Shown: positions 55,565 to 64,000 of the stretch, one piece after another
Numbering within the stretch: the stretch's first letter is position 1
How the letters are laid out: every line of letters begins with the position of its first letter
Assembly (NCBI GenBank): GCA_010094045.1
Contig: ML986607.1
Coordinates: 226,566-290,565, forward strand
Source: Lojkania enalia
Taxonomy: Eukaryota > Ascomycota > Dothideomycetes > Pleosporales
Reading direction: 5' to 3'
Length of the DNA stretch: 64,000 nt
Program-made: the position numbers and the translations under genes
Notes under the pieces: generated by a model
Database searches by the model: none
What the model was told of the DNA's origin: nothing
Seen by the model: the letters and a program-made list of their open reading frames with translations, nothing else

Positions 55565-57505
55565 ATAGCTGTGTAGTTGCGGTTGAACTTGGGATTGAGG
55601 TCGTTTGGATTTTTAGATACCCCATAGTTTGAGTGATCATTTTCTTTTGATGCTTTGTGGTTTGGTAGACTTGATAGTGTTTGCTAAATTAATTAAGATA
55701 GCTTGATGCAATGGAGAATGCGTCTCGCAAAGCTACTTAGTAAAGGGCTGTCAACACACGTCTTTCAAATCGTCTTTGTAAAGATTTGAAGAGAGGAAGT
55801 AATAGAAAACATGCGTGAGGTGGAGCTTACATATGTCTATCTCAGAGGCAGGGAGAGTCCTTTGTCTTCGGCGGCATCTGCAAACTGGTCGAGTCAGGGA
55901 CCGCTGTGCGATACAGCTGTCACCTCCCTCTGAATGCTGGATATTGTTGAATTCCCTTGTAACAACCCAGGATCTTGGGTTTGATAAGAACCCCCAGTTT
56001 ACAGTAGTACTAGTCTTTTTTTTGCCTCGATTACAGCATCTCCACGGTTTTTTTAACCCTCGTGAGAGCGGTTATAAAGCCCTTCTCATGAGTGAAGGTC
56101 CAATGCCGTGCAACATAAGCATGCCAGTAATATTACTAGCAGATAATCTATCAATCTTTGCGTAGCATTTACGATATTTTCTATGCCATCTGAAGATGCC
56201 AAAATATATGAGTTTGTATTTCTCGGGGGGAAATCGGCGCCATGGGTGTCCGCTACATCCTCACATTAGCGTCATCCAAAAAGCCTATCTAGGCAGCATC
56301 GTCGTCCAAAATATGTGGGGGGGGGGGGGGGACGAAATGTAAGGAAGGAGCGAGAGCCGCCTCCATTTCCTCAGCCAGAGACTAGGCAGGAGCCTTCCGG
56401 TCTCGAAGAGTTCGGTGTCTGTGGCTCAGTGCAAGATGCAGAGGCAACTTTAGATTTGCCTTCAACAAACCAACCCACAAGAATGCGAGCACGTTCTGGC
56501 TACTTGGAGATATGCCGACATCGTTAACTTCGCTCTCGAGGACTTCAAAGACGCCGAGGCCGTTCTACTAGCGCAGTCCCATTGTACATAAGTTCAAATC
56601 TATAACGTTCTGTAGAGCAGGATACCAATCGAAGACTAGCCTTGATATAGCGGAACAAGATACCAGGCAGTATATAGCTCCTTGACCCTCAATAGATAGC
56701 AATCAACGATAATCCTCATTAGTCTCGGTACCTTACAAAGCTTGCACTGCTTAATAGCCTTTCGTGGCTGTATCTCTAGAGCACGCCGGAGGAGAAAGAG
56801 GCCAATCTCGCGGCCATGGCGTCTAAGGCAGCGCTGATTCAATGGATAAAGGCTCTCATGAAATGTGCTTGTTAGGCGCTTGAATTATTGAACGTAATGT
56901 CTTGGGCTTGGCATCTCGTCTTGTCTCCTACGTCTAGCTCTAAATATCGCTGATGTTGAGTATCATCTACAGTGTAACTGCATCACCGGCATGTAAGGCG
57001 CTACGATATAGAATATAATGATTAGGTTTGAGGGGGGGGGGGGGGGGGGGGGNNNNNNNNNNNNNNNNNNNNNNNNNNNNNNNNNNNNNNNNNNNNNNNN
57101 NNNNNNNNNNNNNNNNNNNNNNNNNNNNNNNNAATACGGGTACTGCTAGTTCCGTCTTCCGCATTCATTACTCCCGCCTTCTTGCTATGAGATTTCCACC
57201 AATCTCGCCACTAAAATGCATACTACCTGATAGAGCATGATTTTTTTTAAATGCGCAGATTCCATTCGGCCCGCCAGAATGGTGGAAATTATTCCAAAGT
57301 CAAAAAATAATCCGAAGGATCCAAGCAAGTCATTGTCGCGATTTGCAACATGCTGCCCTGCGGCTCAGCTCCACGACCCGGGCAACCTTCAAGCGGCTTT
57401 CCAACAAATTTGCGACTTTAATCCAGCCTTTCTCCATCCCTAACGAGTCCACATCCACAGCCTCTCAAAGCCGCCTCTCTCTCATATGCGCAATCTATTC
57501 CCCGC
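55565..57505. other. Convergent intergenic region with homopolymer tracts and assembly gap
   Basis: About 1.9 kb. Contains G15 (56317-56331) and G21 (57032-57052), the latter next to 80 N. No credible gene. Confidence 0.5.
57053..57132. other. Assembly gap (80 N) abutting a poly-G tract
   Basis: N-run directly follows 21 consecutive G. Likely a homopolymer-induced break. Confidence 0.97.
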
Positions 57506-59299
57506 TTATCTCCCCGTCTGACAAACGGCAATGCAAAACTCCCTGAAATCCCCCTTCGTCGCCTCCTCGACATCTTCCTCCACCACGCGTCCATACTTCT
57601 CTTCGTACTCGCTCTTCACCCTGATAAGATGCAAGCGGTCCCAATGCAGCCTGACTAGCCTCGAAATCAGCAGCTCGTATCGTTGTTGCCGCTCGTGTCT
57701 AGAGGTCGTCGCTTCCTTGGATGAGGCGCGGCCGGAAGAGGACGGCTCAAGCAGGTCCATGAGCGCATGGTGCAGTAGCATGGCGTCCCGGGCAGGCCGG
57801 TTGATAACGCCGTTCAGAATGTGTGCAATTACTTCTCCCTGGGGCTTACGTCAGCATCCGACACAAACCCCAGCACATCACTAGTTCAAATTTGTTTGGA
57901 GTTGGGGGTGAAGGGGATGAATAAGAAGAAAAATCAAAAAACATACAACAAGGTTATTACTCCTCTTTAGTGCATCCCTTGCGAAATTACCGCCGTACAT
58001 GCGCTCATACGTCCTCAGCACCTCGCGTAGGTGTGCGTCGCTGCGCATTACGACGACACTCAACATCGCACTCTCGCCGCCCTCGCGCGCCTTTAGGCTC
58101 TTGTACAGCGTCTCCACATCCCGGTTCCGGTACTCGATCGGCCAGACGTCGTTTTCCTCCTGCCGCTCCCCGTCTAGTGCCATGAGAATCGCCTTGCGGA
58201 ACTTGTCGGCCTTGAGCTCCTTGTCCATGCACCGCGTTAGGCTGTCCCCGTACCGCTTATCCCGAAATGCCTCCTTGATCTTGCGGATCTCGTAATTGCT
58301 TCGCCCCATGAGAGCCTCGATGAGTAGCTCTCTTCTTGCATTGCCGGACTGGTACCAATAATTTGCCCAATATCCCTCGCTCTCGTACCGCCCCAGTGCG
58401 GTGACGTAGCAGATTTTGCCGAAGTTGCCCGTCGTCTTGAGCTTGATGTGTTTGGCAATGTTAATCCCGCGGCCCTGGACTTTGCAGTGGCGCTTGTATT
58501 CTGCGCGGAGTTCGAGCATCTGGTCGTGGGAGAGGGCTGGCAGAATGTCGATTAGTGTATCCACGTCGGGGGTGCGGGATGCCATGGCTTCAACGAGGGC
58601 AAGCGCGTCTTCCTCGGTGTCGTAGATCTTTACTCGCTTCTCTTTTTCTTTTTCTTTTTCTTTTTCTTTGCGGCTGTCTTTGCTATCACCATAGGCTGCT
58701 AGGGCCAGCTTGTCGCGCGAGTCGCGGCCTGAAGGGCCATAGGCGTCCATGGCGAGTTTATCCTTGCGTTTGGATTTTCGGCGGGGACTGGGTGAGCGTC
58801 TTGAGCTTGAATGCGCGCGTCGATGGCCCCCGTGTAGCGATGCGCCAGAGGCCCGTGGATCCAGACTGTCCAACGGCGGGAGATGATCAATATCGTCGTC
58901 CGGAAGCATCATCGCTTGGGGCATCGGGCTGATACTCTGATATACCCCGTGATACGCCTCTAGCATTGGACTGGGCGGTGGCATGGCGCCCGCGCCTCCG
59001 GGCATCGGCATCCCGTGTGGCACAATGGTCTGGAGGTCCGGTCTGTTGCCGCTGACGGACAGCCTGTCCATGCGCTGTGTTAAACCTTCTGGTCGATTAC
59101 CACTAACAGAAAGACTGTGGGGACGAAGACTTGGGGATGGGGGGGCGTTGATCTTCCCTCCGCCCTGGGGTACCATTTCTACGATTTTATGACCATCGTA
59201 TGAACTCGTTTGCCCTGAATGCGATGACGCGCGATGGTGTTCTGGAAGAGGTGAATGTCGGCCCATCGGCGGTGGTGGATAGGACTGCTGGGGTGGTGG

Positions 59300-59331
<32 letters not shown>

Positions 59332-59332
59332 G

Positions 59333-59368
<36 letters not shown>

Positions 59369-60066
59369 TTGTTGTTGTGGAGGAGCTTGCGGCATCGGTG
59401 TATAGTATGGTTGCTGGTACGCGTTCGCCGGCGAAGTAGGTTGTGTGGTATGTCTAACAGGCGCCGGCTGTTGCGCTGAGGTGGCTACAGGCTTTGCACT
59501 AAACGTTATCTTATTTGGTGGTTGCGCGTACTGGAAACCTGCCCCTCCCCCAGGAGTCCTCGTCGGGCCGGTCTGGTTCGCTGGTGCAGGCGTATATCCA
59601 TACTGACCCGCGGGTGCATACTGGACGTTTCCCGGGTGTGCTGCGTAGGAGACGGCGGGCTGCGACGATGCTTGATATTGGGCTGCGGCCTGCGCCTGTT
59701 GCATATACTGCGGTCGTTCGTGGGGGGGCAGATCGGTGTAGTTGCCCATAGTAAAGGATTCGCTCCCTGGTCTGGCCGCCATGTCTCAGCCTTGCAAACT
59801 ACCTGCTCTTGTCGCTCAAGCTCGAGGGTGGGATTCAGACGGGAATGGAATAGGAAAAGAGGCGTAGAGCTTCGGGTCACTCACGTCGCGTATGGCTGAC
59901 TGGAAGGCTGCCTAATCTCATATTGCGGGGTAGCTCCTTCAGCTGAGCCATAGTAAGGTTGAGGCCCTGGCGATGGCGCGCGGACATGGCTGCGTGATCG
60001 TGACCGCTCACGTCCTGGCGACTTGGACCGCGAGCGGCCTTTGCGGTCGTCGGGCCGGAGGGACAT
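57506..60066 (-). CDS. Annexin-like protein (fungal annexin XIV / ANXC4 type) with polyQ and KE repeats
   Basis: Annexins bind phospholipids, usually via calcium; this fungal branch has degenerate repeats and unknown function. Three exons, 60066-59885, 59771-57947 and 57838-57506, give 779 residues. The N-terminal 60 residues are RS-rich (KGRSRSKSPGRERSRSRS). The next 330 are low-complexity: Pro/Gln/Tyr, including a run of about 29 Gln, then a duplicated LSVSGNRP. A KEKEKEKEKEK segment (about 445) leads into the annexin core: EDALALVEAMASRTPDVDTL, ALSHDQMLELRAEYKRHCKV, HLREVLRTYERMYGGNFARD, and in the last exon VIAHILNGVINRPARDAML. Canonical GxGT-D/E calcium loops are not seen. The first intron's 3' site is ambiguous: acceptors after GGCC or GGG both keep frame. 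Confidence 0.87.
59300..59386. repeat. CAA/CAG trinucleotide repeat coding for polyglutamine
   Basis: On the + strand TTG/CTG triplets run nearly uninterrupted, encoding about 29 Gln in the annexin-like protein on the minus strand. Likely length-polymorphic. Confidence 0.9.
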
Positions 60067-61419
60067 GGGATTGGATTGGTGAATGTTTCTGTGACTTAAT
60101 TGTGAGGGAGAGTTTGCGGATCAACCGGCGGCCGCAACGGTACAGAGAGGAGAAGTATTCGGATGGGACTGTACAAGTTGGGAGTAGAAGGTTCGAGCTG
60201 AAGCTATCGAGGTACATGCAACATGTGTCCCAAGAGCACACGACGGCAACGAGCGAGCGACATTGACGGCTACAAATTGAGATGGCGGGGGAACTGTTGG
60301 TAGCGCAACAAGGTTCCGCCGCGCTTATGCCTTTTGGACTGGGTTGGGCCGCGGTTCTGTCGTCGATCAGCCCTGAATGTGGGGGCCAAATGTCGAGGGC
60401 CCATTTCCCTGCCTCGCATGGTCATATTCGAAGCTGAAGCTATCGTGACATTTGAACAATGTATTTAGCGTGTCTAGAGGACAAGTAAGCGGCCGAGAAG
60501 GCATGGATACAGTAAGCATGCATCAGCTGCCAAATGGGCTGCCTTAGTAAGACCTTGCAGCTGATATCCAGCACGGTGGCACTAGGCTACAAACGCTTAC
60601 ACTAGCCGTACTCTGCACTCACCTCTTTCTCTCCTCTTTCAGTTCTTATGTTATCCATGTAGCGGCGCATACATTCCTGCTCTCGAGAGAAACCCAAATT
60701 GAGCGCGTACAAGTATGCCATATATGGCCCATAACCTTCAGCAACACAAAATCGCAATCTGCTTGACGAACAGCGAATGTTCAACAATCACACCCGGTCC
60801 ACCCTACTAACCCGGCCTCACCACGGCATGGCTTGGAGCTCAAGCTCAACCTTTGCCCTTCCATACACCGTGGCACACACAGCAAATTGACTTCATGCTT
60901 CTCCAAAGCCTGCCCGCACCAATGATGCCCAGAAACCTTATCCAGAACCCATACACATTCCCGATTGGTTCAAACCCCACGCAGTACAAGCACAATACCC
61001 ACTCTATCCCATCAAAAAAGGAAAGAAAATCATCACCGGCAATACCTTCCTCTTACCTAAGTCTCGCCTCGTTCACCACCCGACCTCAGCATCAGAAATT
61101 CCCCTCTCGCTATTTTGTATTTTAACTCTCCCGCCGAATCGGGCAACTTTCTCAAAGAGGCTCACAGAAAAGCCAATAGCTATAATGTATTCGGGAACTT
61201 TTGCATGTACCTACTCGATTCCGGCTCCGTTTTCTTTCTTTGTCGAGCTATTCGACCTTAGGCCCTCGAGCTGAAGCAGGTGTGCGCCACACACGAGCTA
61301 GACCCATGATCGCTTGCAAGACTTAACAACACATTCATCCATCTCAGCGTTGTCAATGAGGAACAAATATCATATCAGCTCGTTGCTTGTTGCAGCACTT
61401 TCACAAACTCTTCCTCACA
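60067..61419. other. Divergent intergenic region, annexin-like gene / DUF7730-like gene
   Basis: About 1.35 kb. GCTGAAGCTATCG occurs twice (near 60197 and 60432). No gene recognised; a GGTTCAAACCC B-box-like word at 60967 lacks a tRNA fold. Confidence 0.45.
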
Positions 61420-62367
61420 ATGTCCACCATCACAATCGCCCACTCGTCGAACCTGCAGCTGCAATCCCCACTCCTACGCCTGCCTACCGAAATAAAGCAC
61501 GTGATATACACCTACTGCCTTACAACTCCAACCCCCATCATCGATCCCGTCGCTACCCTCACTTACCCAGACACCCCCTCAACCTCACACATCAGCATTG
61601 CACTGCTACAAACATGCCGCCGCATCTACCACGAAGCCGACCGACGCCCTCTCTTCACCCAAAACAAATTCCGCTTCACATCTGTTGACCGCGTGCGCTC
61701 CTTCTTCCGCTACCTACCCGCATCCCACAGATCCCTGATCCAAGATCTCGAAATCGATGCGGGGAAAGTGCATTCCGATCACCCGGGAATCGGCCGCGAA
61801 TGGCTGCAGTACCTTGCCTGGAGTGACGGGCCTTGGGCCAAGTTGCTCGGGTCCCTGCGCGAGGATGCCAGCGGCTTGAAGTGTCTGCAGCTAAACTTCG
61901 GGGCCTGGCCTAGCATCCCCATATTCCGGGCTGAGCTGTGGAATCTGCTTCGAAGCATGCTCCTGCATGTACGAGGGCTGGAGAGGATCGTGGTGATTGG
62001 GGCGAGCAAGGGGGCTGCGATGGCGCGGCGCGAGCCCTGGTCGCCGGTCCATTATGTTGGCGGTGATGATGTAGGATCAGATGATCTGATACAACGCATG
62101 TGGCGCGTTGTCGGGGAAGATGGCGATGAGGACAAGAAAGTCATCAGATGGACGCGATTGGATGACCAAATTTACCTCGAGGTGGTAACAAAGACTTTCC
62201 TGTTCAAGAATGTGGATCAGTACTGGCCCGGACCGGGCACCAGAGCGAAGCATACCGATCCATGGCCGGAAAACGGATCCTGTACTTGGTCGGCATATCT
62301 AAATCGTAATTCGGATGCTATTGTAGAGCGAGCAATGAAAGGTATCAATCCCAACTTCGCCGAATGA
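61420..62367 (+). CDS. DUF7730 / F-box-like fungal protein
   Basis: Single exon, 315 residues from ATG 61420. The N-terminal motif PLLRLPTEIKHVIYTYCL is the short F-box-like helix pair typical of the large fungal DUF7730/2EXR-type families. It is followed by ISIALLQTCRRIYHEADRRP (LLxTCRxIYxEA signature) and LFTQNKFRFTSVDRVRSFF. The remainder resembles a degenerate leucine-rich part: SLIQDLEIDAGK, LKCLQLNFG and LERIVVIGAS. Function unknown; these families are expanded in Pezizomycotina and often variable. The last 23 coding bases overlap the 3' coding end of GPI2 on the other strand. Confidence 0.8.
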   Translation: MSTITIAHSSNLQLQSPLLRLPTEIKHVIYTYCLTTPTPIIDPVATLTYPDTPSTSHISIALLQTCRRIYHEADRRPLFTQNKFRFTSVDRVRSFFRYLPASHRSLIQDLEIDAGKVHSDHPGIGREWLQYLAWSDGPWAKLLGSLREDASGLKCLQLNFGAWPSIPIFRAELWNLLRSMLLHVRGLERIVVIGASKGAAMARREPWSPVHYVGGDDVGSDDLIQRMWRVVGEDGDEDKKVIRWTRLDDQIYLEVVTKTFLFKNVDQYWPGPGTRAKHTDPWPENGSCTWSAYLNRNSDAIVERAMKGINPNFAE

Positions 62368-63796
62368 TGGGTCTTGCTGGGTCCCAGGGACCATATATCT
62401 CATTCTTGTACTTCTGTAATCCGATGAGCCACCAGCTACAGATTCCCATGGAGAAAAATGTGAGAATGCCACCAAGGACGACGCCAGCGATCCAAGCGCC
62501 TCGGCCGCCACCTGTCAAGGTCATGAAGACCCCGCCACAGGCGCTGATAATGAGTATGATGGTTAAAGTTACATGACCTTTCCAAGAATTGGACCTGAGG
62601 TGTCTCCGGAAGATGGGGAATAGACCAAATACTTCGATGGAGAATAAGGTGAGGGAAAAGACATGCGTGGTAGATGGGAGCCGAGATGCAAGCACGGTTG
62701 AGGCCATTAGCGCGGAGTTGGTGGATATTGATGCCGGTAGACTGTTGCAGAGTTAGCAGTGTAGATAATGGAGCTGAATGGCAATACATACTGAGCGCCC
62801 GTTCCCTCCCCATAGTCAAAGAATGCAACATTCATGCACAACAAGCCCGTGCTAATGGCCCAGATGGAGTCGCTACTAGTAGATCGGGTAAGAGACTTCA
62901 GAATCGGGCTCAAGCCTAATAATGCTGCATAGATGAGCATAGCACTCTTTGCTGTGGTTAGTCGACGTTGATTTCTGGGAGAAAGCGATGATGTAGGATC
63001 CGCATACGGCGGATTATGCCCAGAAATAGCGAAAGCTGGGGAAAGAGTCGGCTGGCCGCTCTTAGAGCTGTCTGATACGTCTGACGTAACAGAGGTCACA
63101 CTAGTACTATGGGAGTGTCTGGGTCGTTCGTTAGGTCCTTCTCCGAGTGTCAACCCAAGACCGTGGGCTTCCTTGACAGAACCAGTCGAGCTGGCGCTTG
63201 ATATATCCTCACTCAAGCCGTTGCCAGTTGCTATTGGCACAGCTTTGGATTTGGCAGCTCCGTCCTCTCCCTGCCCCATCCAATAGTCCCAAACCAACCA
63301 TCCCAATACCGTGCAGAAGCTGGCCCAGGTGACGAGGGAGACGGGAGACACTCTCTCCTGTACAATCGCAACAAAGGAGCAGCAGAAAATGGCTACCGAT
63401 GCAACATGCTGTACAATGACAGTGGAATCGGCCATAAGCGACCAGAATTCATAGGGTTGTAGGCGGGGGTTACGCTGGAGGTGATCCAGGAACGTCTCTT
63501 CGTCCGTGTAGTTGTCGGGGACTATCATCGTTAGCGTATTACCCATCCTTCAAGAGACTAAACCCACATGGTTGCTTGAACCATAGCAACTTCTTATAAT
63601 GTCCCTTCCGTCTACGACTTGCGCTGCGGGTTCTGTTTTTTTCCCTCCTCTTTCGTACGCTCAGACCTGTCGCATCGATAGCGCCCATTCCCAGAAGGCT
63701 CTGCTCCCGCAACCTCCTCGACGAGCTGCTGTAAAAGGCATCTTCGGGGGCGAGCCGAGAAGGGTTGAGCGGAGTAGGTGACGTGGAGGTTTGCAT
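62345..63796 (-). CDS. GPI2: GPI2 / PIG-C, subunit of GPI-N-acetylglucosaminyltransferase
   Basis: ER membrane subunit of the complex that transfers GlcNAc from UDP-GlcNAc to phosphatidylinositol, the first step of GPI-anchor synthesis. Three exons, 63796-63568, 63521-62792 and 62741-62345, give 451 residues. The Arg/Ser-rich N-terminus precedes YKKLLWFKQPFPDNYTDEET, the PIG-C signature, which spans splice 1 (CTAAC branch). Then come FLDHLQRNPRLQPYEFWSLM, a Ser-rich insert (180-250), SAMLIYAALLGLSPILKSLT, NVAFFDYGEGTGA, and after splice 2 ISTNSALMASTVLASRLPST and HVFSLTLFSIEVFGLFP. At least six membrane helices are visible. Upstream in-frame codons exist, so the start (MQTSTSPTPL) is the least certain part. 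Confidence 0.92.
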
Positions 63797-64000
63797 CGGA
63801 TTTGATGGAAAGTTGCCGAAGGACCACGCTACGATACGAAGCGCGAGGTACCCGCAGCCAAGCCGCTCCATTCCGAGGCACGGGATTGTTGCCGATTCCA
63901 CTAACTCCTTCTGTCATCCCTGAACATTGAACCTTGAACCTTGACGCTTCTCTCTCTCGTCGATCCTACGCCATTAAGAGCGGGTAAGAATTAACATCCA
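63797..64000. other. GPI2 upstream region, window edge
   Basis: 204 bases. The frame of GPI2 remains open to about 63901, so part may be coding. Confidence 0.35.

Noticed and set aside
59200..59479. Frames of poly-Val/poly-Leu on the + strand
   Set aside because: Antisense of the polyQ tract.
60960..60985. tRNA B-box-like word GGTTCAAACCC
   Set aside because: No A box at the right distance and no acceptor stem or anticodon arm could be folded.

Overview
This window looks like nuclear DNA of a filamentous ascomycete (Pezizomycotina). Nearly every gene is interrupted by short introns of about 45-270 bases with GTAAGT/GTATGT-like donors, CTAAC/CTGAC branch points and AG acceptors. The encoded families are typical of that group: annexin XIV-like, Clr5/ankyrin, RacA, Arb2-domain and a DUF7730/F-box-like protein. 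All splice sites were read by eye and each proposed model was checked for frame closure. No alignment or database search was run, so family names rest on recognised motifs. The species cannot be named. Two N-runs (1160-1210 and 57053-57132) sit next to homopolymers and mark assembly gaps.

Layout. 1-2.5 kb: two sulfate-assimilation genes on the minus strand, ATP sulfurylase (partial at the window edge) and PAPS reductase. 3.6-6.6 kb: a UFL1-like UFM1 E3 ligase divergent from mitochondrial ribosomal protein uS14m. 7-9.9 kb: an Arb2-domain protein and PDCD5, which has an 11-base micro-exon. 11-17.9 kb: Sec2-type Rab exchange factor, Lrp1/C1D exosome cofactor, ketopantoate-reductase-like enzyme and a twin-CX9C protein of the Mix17/CHCHD2 type. 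19.6-21 kb: a secreted Pro/Thr/Tyr-rich tandem-repeat protein. 22-27.1 kb: a compact block of Vma22, Shy1/SURF1, CENP-T and Cms1. 29.1-32.8 kb: RacA GTPase and a UAS/UBX-domain protein.

From about 33.9 to 39.9 kb the character changes. A TA-rich stretch full of stop codons (33.9-36.9 kb) is followed by a decayed RelA/SpoT-domain gene. Ordinary genes resume with CENP-O (40.0-40.9 kb), an acetyl-CoA transporter of the SLC33A1 family (41.4-43.6 kb) and a 2-Cys peroxiredoxin (44.6-45.6 kb). 45.6-53.2 kb is accessory-like. It holds a relic open frame, one copy of a dispersed repeat (partner at 19.1 kb), a Clr5/ankyrin gene split by one in-frame TAG, and a cluster of degenerate CCAAAATCTGTT-like motifs. 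The right end holds a two-Myb telobox-type protein, an annexin-like protein with polyQ and KE repeats, a DUF7730-like protein, and GPI2, whose 3' coding end overlaps its convergent neighbour by 23 bases.

Most genes are independent housekeeping functions. Possible functional groupings are MET3-MET16 (consecutive steps of sulfate assimilation) and two inner-kinetochore subunits, CENP-T and CENP-O, about 14 kb apart. The most unusual items are the RelA/SpoT relic beside the TA-rich island, the UFL1-like ligase, the interrupted Clr5/ankyrin gene and the paired palindromic dispersed repeat.
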